A DNA stretch of 48,430 bases from positions 1 through 48,430 of IMG/VR virus record IMGVR_UViG_3300045051_000319. One strand, 5' to 3'. Below the pieces are notes generated by a model, which was given only the letters and a program-made list of their open reading frames with translations, made no database searches and was not told the DNA's origin. The DNA is from a virus. Within the stretch, counting starts at the first letter, position 1, and each line of letters begins with the position of its first letter. A program made the translations under genes and the position numbers. This document shows positions 17,386-25,999 of this stretch, one piece after another.

Positions 17386-17594
17386 GCACACCTCCGCCCT
17401 TCTGTCCCATCAACCCCGAGTGTGAACGCCGCTTCGTCGCGATCGAGACGAAACAGGGCGAGACCGACAAGCGCGTGCAGAACCACGGCGAGTCGATCGC
17501 CTCGCTCCGGGCGCAACTGTTCATGTGGAGCGCGTTCGGCGCGCTCGCGGGCGGGGCGCTCGTGGCGGTGTTCGGGCGCGTGGTGCTGCGATGA
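17382..17594 (+). CDS. XhlA/holin-like accessory protein with C-terminal membrane helix
   Basis: The 70-residue protein has a polar N terminus with two Cys, a coiled-coil segment (IETKQGETDKRVQNHGES) and one C-terminal membrane helix (FMWSAFGALAGGALVAVFG) ending in Arg. This layout is that of XhlA/haemolysin-type small proteins that work with holins. The ATG overlaps the stop of the upstream gene. Confidence 0.7.
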   Translation: MSTPPPFCPINPECERRFVAIETKQGETDKRVQNHGESIASLRAQLFMWSAFGALAGGALVAVFGRVVLR

Positions 17595-17650
17595 CGATTC
17601 GTTCCACCGTCCCGGCCGGCGCCGGGATCACCGCAGGAGATCCCGCCTAG
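17591..17650 (+). CDS. Possible 19-residue peptide
   Basis: An ATG at 17591 overlaps the upstream stop (ATGA) and opens a 19-codon frame ending at TAG 17648-17650. Nothing marks it as functional except the coupling overlap. It may only keep ribosomes on the mRNA up to the next gene at 17673. Confidence 0.25.
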   Translation: MTIRSTVPAGAGITAGDPA

Positions 17651-17672
17651 ACCGGGAGAGGAGAGCGAACCA

Positions 17673-18122
17673 ATGGCCGCACTGACCAACGCCTTCAAGT
17701 TCGACGCGCTGAACAATGCGTTGAGCAACACGATCACCCCCGGCACCGCGGGGACCGGAGACGTGCTCAAGTGCGTCTTTTACTCGGACGCCAAGACCGA
17801 CACGCTCGCGGCCTACACGGCCACGAACGAAGTCACCCAGCCCGGAGCGACCCCGGCGATCAACGCGAAGGGTCTCGCGCTGACCCGCAGCACGACCACG
17901 GCGGGTGACGGCTCGGCAGCAACGGCGGGGTGGGACTTCGACAATCTCGTCGTCACGCCCGCCAGCTCGTTCGCCTTCCGAACGATCGTGATCATCAACA
18001 CGACGAAGGGCGACCGCACGGTGTGGTTCCATGACTACGGGTCAACGCAGACGTGGAACGCGGGCACCCAGTACACCCTCCAGGTCCCGGCAAGTGGCAC
18101 CTACTTGCTAACCCTGGCCTGA
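17673..18122 (+). CDS. Hypothetical beta-rich virion protein
   Basis: This 149-residue, Thr/Ala/Asn-rich protein has no charge clusters or membrane segment and looks like a beta-sandwich (repeated alternating strands, final TLQVPASGTYLLTLA). A GGAGAGGAG site gives strong initiation. It opens the accessory late block, so it may be a tail-fibre or decoration component. I do not recognise a family. Confidence 0.55.
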   Translation: MAALTNAFKFDALNNALSNTITPGTAGTGDVLKCVFYSDAKTDTLAAYTATNEVTQPGATPAINAKGLALTRSTTTAGDGSAATAGWDFDNLVVTPASSFAFRTIVIINTTKGDRTVWFHDYGSTQTWNAGTQYTLQVPASGTYLLTLA

Positions 18123-18135
18123 AAGCGGGGGCAGC

Positions 18136-19383
18136 GTGGCGAACGTCGTCATCCTGTCGCCGCTCTACACGTACGCCACGCAGGCGGGATCGGCGGAGCC
18201 GGTCCCGTTCGTTTGTTCCGGCGTGACGGACGTTCCGGGGCAGATCGTCGTCCTCTCGGAAGACACGACCGGGGCGGAACTGGGGCGGACGTCGGCCAGC
18301 AACACGGCGCTTCCCTCCGGGGCCTATGCCGGTTGGTATCCGTGGGCGACGACGATCTCGACGTGGTCACCGACGAACAGCCTGGGGGCTCCGGCGGCTG
18401 GCCTGACCGCGTCGGCGGGCGGGGTCGGATGCTCGGCGGTGGTCGGGTTGGCGGCGGGTTCTGGGGCGATGGCGACGGGGCCGGTGAGCTACTTCGCTGG
18501 GCTTGGCATGGGCGCGGCGGCGTTGACGGCGGGTGCGGGGGGCGTCGGCTGCGCGGGGCTCGTTGGGATGGCTGCCGGGGCGGGAACGGCTGGGGCGGGC
18601 GGGATCTCGATCTCGGCGGCGGCGGACGCGACCGCTCCGGTGGTGACTGCGTTCACGGTGGGAACGCCGAGCGGATCGTCGGTTCCGATCACGGCCTTCA
18701 CCGCGACGGACGCGGTCGGTGTCACAGGCTATCTCGTCACCGAGTCGAGCACGCCTCCCGCAGCGGGCGCGGCGGGCTGGACTGGCTCGGCGCCGAGCAC
18801 GTACACCGCAGTCGGCACGGGGAGCGTGACGCTGTACCCGTGGGCGAAGGACGCGGCCGGGAATGTGTCGAGCGTGTTTGGATCGCCCCGGACGGTGACG
18901 ATCACGGGCGGCGCATCCCTCACCTCCGACTTCGAGGCCGACGCGAACGGATGGACATTCTCCAACGGCGCCGCGCGATCCAACACGTCGCCCATCGCCG
19001 GCTCTTACTCGGTGCGCAAGACCGGATCGGGCGCATTCGACGCGGAGGTCGCTGCCAAGACGGTGAGCGGAAACCGGCAGAACATCACCTCGATCACGAT
19101 CAAGTACCGTCTGTCGCAGGGTCAGCCAACGACCGGGCACCAACTGTCCATTTATTGCGGTCCCGCTCAGCCGTTGTTCGACGGCTTGAACCACATCAAG
19201 ACGCTGGTGGCTGACGACGTGGTGCATGAGTTGACGTTCAGTGGTGCTGTCAACCCGGGCGTCACCGGCAGTGGAGCTGTCCGTCTCCAGGCAAAAGTCC
19301 AGGACTACGATGACGGGGAACCCTGGTACACCCCGTTCACCCTCACGATTGACGACGTCGTGATCAACGGGATCTCCTCGTGA
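18136..19383 (+). CDS. Adhesin-like late protein with Gly/Ala repeats, Ig-like and carbohydrate-binding-like domains
   Basis: The 415-residue protein starts at GTG 18136. Residues 1-85 are beta-rich. Residues 90-165 hold a degenerate repeat of the type TAGAGGVGCAGLVGMAAGAG. Residues 170-255 form an Ig-like domain (DATAPVVTAFTVGTPSG to WAKDAAGNVS). From 265 onward the segment FEADANGWTFSNGAARS starts a jelly-roll-like domain resembling carbohydrate-binding modules. The same repeat type occurs in the adjacent subtilase, with which it overlaps by GTGA. It may be a tail-side fibre that binds glycans. Confidence 0.6.
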   Translation: MANVVILSPLYTYATQAGSAEPVPFVCSGVTDVPGQIVVLSEDTTGAELGRTSASNTALPSGAYAGWYPWATTISTWSPTNSLGAPAAGLTASAGGVGCSAVVGLAAGSGAMATGPVSYFAGLGMGAAALTAGAGGVGCAGLVGMAAGAGTAGAGGISISAAADATAPVVTAFTVGTPSGSSVPITAFTATDAVGVTGYLVTESSTPPAAGAAGWTGSAPSTYTAVGTGSVTLYPWAKDAAGNVSSVFGSPRTVTITGGASLTSDFEADANGWTFSNGAARSNTSPIAGSYSVRKTGSGAFDAEVAAKTVSGNRQNITSITIKYRLSQGQPTTGHQLSIYCGPAQPLFDGLNHIKTLVADDVVHELTFSGAVNPGVTGSGAVRLQAKVQDYDDGEPWYTPFTLTIDDVVINGISS

Positions 19384-22217
19384 GTCCCGACCGCCGCCAC
19401 GTCCAGATCCTCGCGGTCAGGTTTCGGAAGTGGGACGATGCGGCCGTCCGCCGCGTCGTGCAGGAGTGTGGCGGCGTCGTGGAGAAGCTCACGCCCGAGT
19501 TACGTATGGCGCGTGTTTCTCCCGCGCCCGACGCGGACATCGAGGGGGTGCGGCAGCGACTAGCTGCGCGTTCCGAGGTAGAGGCTGCGACCTACGCGCT
19601 CCGCATGAACACGCGGGGCGCGTATCACGCGGCGACGAACGACACGCACCTCGATCTGCACTACCACCTGAAGCGCACCAACGTCTTCCACGCCTGGAAG
19701 TACACGCGGGGCGATCCGTCGGTGAGGGTTGCCGTCGTTGATACAGGGCTCGTCCATTCCGCGGTGGTCGCGCCTACCGGGAACGGGGACTGTCCGCTGC
19801 CGGACTCGTCCTATCGCTCCGAGGACAATGCGGCGGTCCCCTGGGACTACGGGGAAGGCGACTGCGAGTCAACGAACGTCGACTACAGCCACGGGACGAC
19901 GTGCTGGGCCATCATCAAAGCGCTGGCGAACAACGGCAGCGGCATCGCCGGCATCGCACCGGACTGCTACGGGATCATGGTTGCCGCCGCAGCGTCCACC
20001 TACCCCGACGTCATCAGCATCTACGCCGCCGAAGGAATCATCGAAGCGACCAATCGTGGAGCGCGCATCATCAGTTGTAGTTGGGGGCAGGTGGTCCCCG
20101 TCGATGCGAACGAGCAACCCACGAATCAGAACGGGTGGGACCTAATCAATGCCGTCCAGTACGCGCTCGATCACGGCGTGCTGGTGATCAACGCGGCCGG
20201 GAACCTCAACGAATACTACCCATCCGCGAACAGCTACGGTCCCGCTACCTCGTTCATGTGGCCCGCCGAGGTGGACGGCGTGCTGCTCGTGTCGAGCGCG
20301 GGCGGGCCTCCTCCACACCCGGAGGACACGCCGTACAATGGCGCCGGAGCGACGGATGGTCCGGCCTACGGGGCGGGGATAGAGGTCGTCACTCCAGCCC
20401 AGGACGTGTTCACCGCGCTCGGCCCCGGCTACGTCGCGCCGAGCTACGCGAACATTGGCCCGGACTACGGATACGGTGCGTGGTGGGACGGCCTGGTTGT
20501 GGCGAACGGGCAGCCCTATGGCGGCGGCCCGCTGCTCACGCATCACCACAGCACTTCATTTTCCGCGCCGCAGGTCGCGGGGGCGGCGGCGCTCATCCTG
20601 TCGATCAACCCGGCCCTCACCGCGGAGCAGGTCAAGGCCATCCTGAAGTCGTCGGGCGGGCCAGTGAGCCACGCTGGCGTCGCCGTCCGGTATCCGAGCT
20701 TCCCCGGCATCCTCGACACCGGGAAGGCGGTGACGAAGGCGCTCGCGACACTTCCGGCGAACGCCGGGCGGGTGTTCCCGTACGCGCGCTTCATCGGCAC
20801 CGGAGTCGTGGTCAGCGTGTCGGGCGGCGTGGCGACAACGACGCTTCCACTCAACCAGCCGATCACGCTCGACGCGGCGGGGTTCAGTTCGGACCCGATC
20901 ACGGGCGTCGAGGTGTGGGTCGGTTCGCGGCGCGTCTACTCGGGGACCGGCGGCACCGCGACGGTCACGATCACGCAGGGTGGTCCGGTTCGTGTCGTCG
21001 CGCGGACGGCCACCACCGAAACGTCTGAGACTTACTCCGACGTGGGAACCGCTCCGACTTACGCGCTCACGATCCAGGCGGGAACCGTCAGCGGCGCCGC
21101 AGTGACGGCGTGGGGGACCCGGGCCGCAGACTCGACCATCGCCGTCACCGCCCCTGGCGCGTCGGTGGGCGTGGTCGGTTACCCCGACTCTACCTCTTGG
21201 CAGGCGACCGTCTCGGACCTCCCTTCCGGAGCGACGACGATCACCGCAAGCGACGGGACCGACTCCGCAAGCGTGACGGTACAGGCGGGCGCGCGTCCGC
21301 ACACGATCCGCGCCACGGCCGGGGCTGATTCTGCCTCGTTCCCTTACTCGCTCCCGCTTGAACTCGGCGAGACCGGATCGACGGTCACTCTCGTTCCGGG
21401 GTGCGACACGCCCCCCGCGGTGCTGACGTCAGGGGCAGGGGCCGTTGCGCTGCGCGGCGCGCTGCCTGTGGCGGCGGGGAACCTGACGGCGGGGGCGGGC
21501 GCCGTGTCGCTGGCGGGTCTGCGGGGACTGCCGGCTGCGGCCGGGACGCTCGCCACCCCGGGAGCAAAGGCGCTCGGCGCGCTCGGCGCGGTTTCGGCCA
21601 ACGGGACGACCTCCGCTCAGCCGGTGTCATTCACTGCGACGCCGTCCGGTCATCGCCTGCGCGCCACCGCGGACGGTGCGCCGGCCTACGTCTGGATCGT
21701 ACCCGGCGCGGACGCGGGATCGGGTTTGGCATCCTCCGGAGCGGGCGCCGTCGCGATCGGCGCGCAGGTTCCGGCGCCTCGGGCCTCTGGCGCGTTCGCG
21801 GCGGCAAGCGTGGCCGTCCTCTCCGGGGCCGGGGTCGCGGTTCCGGCGGCGGGGATGACCTCCGGGGCGGGGGCCATCTCGATCGCCGCGGTCGTTCGCG
21901 CCCCGTCCGCTGCGGGCGTACTCGTGTCCGCGCCCGTCTCGGTTGCGATCTACGCCGCGCCGCTCGGCGTGCCGGCGGCAGGGGCGACCTCGGGCGCAGA
22001 GTCGATCGGGATCTCCGCCGTGGTCCCGGTCCCGATCGCCTCCGGCCTCTTCTCCGCGACTCCGATCGGATACCACGGCGGCGCGTTCTACGACGAGGAC
22101 CAGGCGATCGACGCGGTCCTCGTCCGGTTCGTCATCAACGCGAAACCGACCCACATCCACGCCGACGCGCGGAAGCTGTCGATCGCAACAACCGCGCGAA
22201 GGTACGTCGGGAGGTAG
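19380..22217 (+). CDS. Subtilisin-family serine protease (S8) with C-terminal repeat region
   Basis: The 945-residue protein has a complete catalytic domain: Asp121 in VAVVDTGLVH, His171 in DYSHGTTCWA, oxyanion Asn275 in INAAGN and Ser393 in STSFSAPQVAG. Residues 1-75 resemble an I9-type propeptide. There is no signal peptide, which fits a virion-bound enzyme rather than a secreted one. Residues 470-640 are beta domains, and 650-900 carry about eight degenerate 20-25 residue SGAGAV-type repeats. The GTG start overlaps the upstream stop. Substrate is unknown; host surface protein or capsule-associated protein is a guess. Confidence 0.87.
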   Translation: MSPDRRHVQILAVRFRKWDDAAVRRVVQECGGVVEKLTPELRMARVSPAPDADIEGVRQRLAARSEVEAATYALRMNTRGAYHAATNDTHLDLHYHLKRTNVFHAWKYTRGDPSVRVAVVDTGLVHSAVVAPTGNGDCPLPDSSYRSEDNAAVPWDYGEGDCESTNVDYSHGTTCWAIIKALANNGSGIAGIAPDCYGIMVAAAASTYPDVISIYAAEGIIEATNRGARIISCSWGQVVPVDANEQPTNQNGWDLINAVQYALDHGVLVINAAGNLNEYYPSANSYGPATSFMWPAEVDGVLLVSSAGGPPPHPEDTPYNGAGATDGPAYGAGIEVVTPAQDVFTALGPGYVAPSYANIGPDYGYGAWWDGLVVANGQPYGGGPLLTHHHSTSFSAPQVAGAAALILSINPALTAEQVKAILKSSGGPVSHAGVAVRYPSFPGILDTGKAVTKALATLPANAGRVFPYARFIGTGVVVSVSGGVATTTLPLNQPITLDAAGFSSDPITGVEVWVGSRRVYSGTGGTATVTITQGGPVRVVARTATTETSETYSDVGTAPTYALTIQAGTVSGAAVTAWGTRAADSTIAVTAPGASVGVVGYPDSTSWQATVSDLPSGATTITASDGTDSASVTVQAGARPHTIRATAGADSASFPYSLPLELGETGSTVTLVPGCDTPPAVLTSGAGAVALRGALPVAAGNLTAGAGAVSLAGLRGLPAAAGTLATPGAKALGALGAVSANGTTSAQPVSFTATPSGHRLRATADGAPAYVWIVPGADAGSGLASSGAGAVAIGAQVPAPRASGAFAAASVAVLSGAGVAVPAAGMTSGAGAISIAAVVRAPSAAGVLVSAPVSVAIYAAPLGVPAAGATSGAESIGISAVVPVPIASGLFSATPIGYHGGAFYDEDQAIDAVLVRFVINAKPTHIHADARKLSIATTARRYVGR
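21420..22050 (+). repeat. Degenerate SGAGAV-type amino-acid repeats in the subtilase C-terminal region
   Basis: About eight units with the loose pattern T-S/A-GAGAV/I-x-I/L-A-x-x-V-x-x-P-x-A-A-G follow one another (for example TSGAGAISIAAVVRAPSAAG). Related units occur in the upstream gene at about 18400-18620. The Gly/Ala-rich, evenly spaced pattern suggests a repetitive beta structure or linker stalk. Confidence 0.65.
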
Positions 22218-22220
22218 TCC

Positions 22221-22541
22221 ATGGCGACGAACGAGGTCTTTTGCGGAGACGACAAGCCGTTCCGGTTCGCGGTGCCGGACGACCTCGCGGTCGAACTCGA
22301 GGGCGCGGCCTTCTACTGTTCGGTGCAGACGTCGGGCGGATCCAAGATCAGCGCCGCCGAGACTACGGTGGACGTGGCGAACCGGGTCTGCTGGGCGTGG
22401 TTCAGCAAGGCGCAGACCGCGGCCATGGTCCCGCCCAAACAGTATTCGGGCGACGGACTGCTCGTCCTTGCGGACGGCGACAACCACACCATCGGAACGA
22501 TCTCGTTCAGGGCGGTCGCGAGGACCACCCCGAACCCGTGA
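22221..22541 (+). CDS. Hypothetical protein of the accessory late block
   Basis: This 106-residue protein starts three bases after the subtilase stop. It is probably all-beta (strands such as FRFAVPDDLAVELEG and GTISFRAVAR) with three Cys. There is no signal peptide. It may be a chaperone or a small fibre subunit for its neighbours. I do not recognise it. Confidence 0.5.
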   Translation: MATNEVFCGDDKPFRFAVPDDLAVELEGAAFYCSVQTSGGSKISAAETTVDVANRVCWAWFSKAQTAAMVPPKQYSGDGLLVLADGDNHTIGTISFRAVARTTPNP

Positions 22542-22549
22542 GGACGCCC

Positions 22550-23977
22550 ATGCGAAAGACCGCGCTTGCTTTGCTGCTCCTCGGGACCGCGTCCGCTCAG
22601 GTCTTCCCGAAGTCGGACGCGCGAGCGTGTTCCGGTTCCTCGACGACGTTCTGCGCCGACGACGCGAACTGGCTTTACGACCAGATCCTCCTGCGCCCCG
22701 TTTACTCAGGGGTGACGTCGAACGGGTCCAACGGCCTCGCGATCGTTGGAGGGGTTGACATAGGAACAGGTGAGCCGACGCTGCTGGGCGTGACCCCACT
22801 CACGGTGAGCGCGCTACAGGCGCTCGCTTCACCGACCACGAACGATCTCCGCTGGGTTTCCAACGGAGCGACCGCGAGTGATTGCACGGTGGGTGGGGGG
22901 GGGGACTTCCATCAATGTCGGTGGACGGGCTCGGCGTGGGTGGCGACGACGGCGGCCTACACGCTGCCGGCTGCGGGGGCCTCGACCCTCGGCGGCGTGC
23001 GGGCGCTGACCTGCTCAGGGACCGACAAGCTCTCCGCGATCGGCACGGACGGGATCCCGGTCTGCACCGCCGATCAGAACTCCGGCGGCGCGGGTGGAGC
23101 GTCGTCAACCGTGACCGGCGCCACGACCGCAGCCGATCCAGTCGTCGTGTCAGGCGTCGCCACTCCGGCCGGGTCGTATGTCCGAGTCGTCGAGGCGGGC
23201 ACGGGTACGACGCGGTACGCGGCCAGCGACGGATCGACGGGCGCGTGGTCGGCGGATTTCGGGAGCCTCGCGGAAGCGTCGTACACCTTCGTCGCGGAGG
23301 TCGTGACGGCCGGGACGGTCGTGGTGAATCGCTCGGCGCCTACGGGGATCGCGCTCGCGGCGGGGACGGGGATCAACACGTTCGATTCGACAGGTGCGGG
23401 AGGCGGGGCGATATCCAAGACCTTCTCCGTCAGCGACACGAACACCACGCTTTTGCTCGCGTCATCCATCTTCGACGGTGACGACCCTGGAACCTCTCCG
23501 CCGACAGTTACGGATGGGACGGTGTCGTGGACACTGCTCGGGTACGCCTATACCCCGGCCGGACACCGCACGACGGTCGTCTGGAAGGCTACCTCGGCTG
23601 GAACTGTCGCCAGCCACGACGTCACCGTCACATGGCCGCGATCGGAGAACCGAAGCATTTCGATCGTTGCGCTCAAGGGCGCGTCGTCGCTGGGAGCCCC
23701 CGTCGCTCGGTCGAACGAGAATCACCTAGAAGACAACACAGTGTCGGTCACGACCACCGTTTCTAATTCCTGGGTGGTCGGGTTCGGCCTGGCGCTGGCT
23801 TACGGGGCCTCGCCATCTTGGACCGCGGACACGACGCTGATCGGGACTCCCTGGAACGACGGCTACGCCTGGCTGTGGGCCGCGTACAAGGCGACGACGG
23901 GCACGGGCACGTACACGCTCGGTGCGACGAACCAGGGGGGAGACGGTGCCCTTGTGGCTGTTGAGGTAAAGCCGTGA
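22550..23977 (+). CDS. Secreted adhesin-like protein with signal peptide and G10 tract
   Basis: The 475-residue frame starts at ATG 22550 with a clear Sec signal peptide, MRKTALALLLLGTASAQ. Two Cys-containing segments follow, then long Ser/Thr/Gly/Ala-rich beta domains. The C-terminal 200 residues resemble jelly-roll modules seen in phage and surface adhesins. A run of ten G at 22895-22904 lies inside the coding frame, so slippage would truncate the protein. A signal peptide is unusual for a tail protein and suggests action in the periplasm or at the cell surface. The next gene overlaps by GTGA. Confidence 0.62.
   Translation: MRKTALALLLLGTASAQVFPKSDARACSGSSTTFCADDANWLYDQILLRPVYSGVTSNGSNGLAIVGGVDIGTGEPTLLGVTPLTVSALQALASPTTNDLRWVSNGATASDCTVGGGGDFHQCRWTGSAWVATTAAYTLPAAGASTLGGVRALTCSGTDKLSAIGTDGIPVCTADQNSGGAGGASSTVTGATTAADPVVVSGVATPAGSYVRVVEAGTGTTRYAASDGSTGAWSADFGSLAEASYTFVAEVVTAGTVVVNRSAPTGIALAAGTGINTFDSTGAGGGAISKTFSVSDTNTTLLLASSIFDGDDPGTSPPTVTDGTVSWTLLGYAYTPAGHRTTVVWKATSAGTVASHDVTVTWPRSENRSISIVALKGASSLGAPVARSNENHLEDNTVSVTTTVSNSWVVGFGLALAYGASPSWTADTTLIGTPWNDGYAWLWAAYKATTGTGTYTLGATNQGGDGALVAVEVKP
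22895..22904 (+). repeat. Homopolymer G10 in a coding frame
   Basis: Ten consecutive G encode three Gly codons plus the first base of Asp in the TVGGGGDF segment. The frame is intact at this length. Gain or loss of one base would end the product early, as in contingency loci. Confidence 0.85.
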
Positions 23978-25995
23978 CGGGAGCGCTGCTCGCGCTCGCG
24001 CTTGGGGCCAACCAGGCGGGGATCAACATCCCGTTTCCCTACGACGCGCAACCCGTGGTCTGGGCTGACGTGGTCAAGACCCTCCGCGTCATGGACGATG
24101 TGGCGCGCACGCGCCGAGCGAACAAGGACGCGAACGGCTGGCCCACGGAGGACGTCGAGTTGGGGCTCTGGTACGACCCCGCGAACCGGCACGGCACCTA
24201 CGCGATCTCGTTCACCGGGCAGGCGACGGTCACGGGCCTCGATGACTTCGCCGTGTCGGGCGTCTCCTACAACGCGGGGACGAACACGACCACGGCGGTC
24301 GGGACGGTCACGAACTCCGGCGGCAGCACCGCTCGACTCCGCCTGACGAGCACCAAGCGGCTCGCGGGGGATTCTCCGGGGACCGGGATCACGAACCTGA
24401 AGATCATGCGCCCGATCGCGCCAGGCTCGGCGACGCCGCACGCGGTGAGCGACATGTTCGGCACTCACATCCGGGATCTCGTGCAGCGGTTCAACGGCCC
24501 GGTCCGCTTCATGGACCTGACGAACACAAACTACAACCAGCAGTCAACGTGGTCGGAGCGGATGCGGCCCGCGTTCTCGTACTACACGATCCCCCGGGAC
24601 GAGCGGGCGCTGCCCGGCGACTACAACGTGGGCGCCCCGTGGGAAGACGTGATCCGGCTCGCGAACTACGTCCAGCGCGACGCCTGGGTGAACGTGCCGA
24701 TGAAGGCGGACGCCACGTACGTCACCAAGATGGCGCAGGTTTTCAAGTGCGGATCGGACGGGACGGATCCCTGGGTGAACGCCGGGACGAGCACGTGCGC
24801 GGCGGGAACGCCGACCTATCCGCCGCTCGACGCGAACCTGAAGCTCTACGTCGAGTACAGCAACGAGATGTGGAACTTTCACCGCTCGTACGTGGACGCG
24901 CAGCTCGCGGTGGAGCCCGGGGACTCCCCGATCTTCTTCGACGGGAACGCAGAGGCGCCGTGGTTCCGGTGGGTGGCGTACCAGGGGATCAAGGTTAGCA
25001 ACTCGTTCCGGGCCGTGTTCGGGGACGCGGCCATGATGACGCGCGTGCGGCCGATCTACGCGACGCAGATCAACGACGGGAACGCCGCGCTGACCTACGT
25101 CGTCCCGATGATGCTCGGCTACTTCAACAACATGCAGGGGAACTACGTCGGGAGCCCGCACCCTCCGTCATACTACTTCTACGGAGCCGGCGGAGCGCCG
25201 TACCGCTACCCCGCGGGCGGGTACACGATCGACACCGTCTGGGAGTCGGGCGGCATGGCGATCGGGTCGCACTACGACTACAACTTCCAGACCGACGCCC
25301 GACCGATCGCGGTGATGGGGCTCCGCCACATCGAGTACGAGGGCGGCCCGCAGTTCTTCGGGAACGACACCCTCGCGCGCCAGATCAACGCGGACTCGCG
25401 GATCCGGGCCAAGGTCGTCGCGCAGCACCAGGAGGCTGCCGCCGATGGCGTGGAGATGATCGTCTACTACACGGCGTCCGGGAATGCGCCGTGGGAGTTC
25501 ACGCCCAGTCTTTACGATCTGAATACGCCGAAGATGCTGGCCGTGGACGACATCCTGGGTGCGTCGCAGTACCCGATCACCTACGGTCCGGCGATCCCGG
25601 CCACGCTCGACGGGGCGAACATCTCCGCGTCGCCCAACTCGCAAAGCCACGGCGGAACCGGGAGCCGCGCGCTGAACTCAGCGAGCGCGCCGTGGACGGG
25701 GTATCTGTTCCGAGCGGCGACATCGCTGGCCGGCTCGACGGTGACGCTCTCGAAGACCGGCACCGGCACGGCGACGGTCTACGTGGACGGCGCCGAGATC
25801 GGCGGCGACGGGACGACGTTCAGTGCCGGATCGCTCTCGGCCGGGCTCCACGGCGTCGTCGTGCGCGCGAGCGCGGGATCGTTCACGCTCAACACGGTCG
25901 CGATGAACGGGACGGCGGTGGAACCACCTCCCGCTTCCGGAACGCCCTCGACCCGTCTGCGCGGGGTGAGGGTTCGGGGAGTGAAGGCGCGGTGA
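23974..25995 (+). CDS. Putative TIM-barrel glycoside hydrolase (possible depolymerase)
   Basis: The 673-residue protein starts at GTG 23974. Residues 140-540 look like a clan GH-A type barrel: the strand LYVEYSNEMWN carries Asn297-Glu298, the usual place of the acid/base, and GLRHIEYEGGPQ carries Glu456, a candidate nucleophile. Tyr/Trp-rich segments (WFRWVAYQG, SHYDYNF) would line a glycan cleft. Residues 555-650 form a jelly-roll domain resembling a carbohydrate-binding module. The N terminus (ALLALALGANQA) is hydrophobic but a poor signal peptide. The substrate is unknown; a host capsule or exopolysaccharide is likely. Confidence 0.68.
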   Translation: MTGALLALALGANQAGINIPFPYDAQPVVWADVVKTLRVMDDVARTRRANKDANGWPTEDVELGLWYDPANRHGTYAISFTGQATVTGLDDFAVSGVSYNAGTNTTTAVGTVTNSGGSTARLRLTSTKRLAGDSPGTGITNLKIMRPIAPGSATPHAVSDMFGTHIRDLVQRFNGPVRFMDLTNTNYNQQSTWSERMRPAFSYYTIPRDERALPGDYNVGAPWEDVIRLANYVQRDAWVNVPMKADATYVTKMAQVFKCGSDGTDPWVNAGTSTCAAGTPTYPPLDANLKLYVEYSNEMWNFHRSYVDAQLAVEPGDSPIFFDGNAEAPWFRWVAYQGIKVSNSFRAVFGDAAMMTRVRPIYATQINDGNAALTYVVPMMLGYFNNMQGNYVGSPHPPSYYFYGAGGAPYRYPAGGYTIDTVWESGGMAIGSHYDYNFQTDARPIAVMGLRHIEYEGGPQFFGNDTLARQINADSRIRAKVVAQHQEAAADGVEMIVYYTASGNAPWEFTPSLYDLNTPKMLAVDDILGASQYPITYGPAIPATLDGANISASPNSQSHGGTGSRALNSASAPWTGYLFRAATSLAGSTVTLSKTGTGTATVYVDGAEIGGDGTTFSAGSLSAGLHGVVVRASAGSFTLNTVAMNGTAVEPPPASGTPSTRLRGVRVRGVKAR

Positions 25996-25999
25996 CGCC

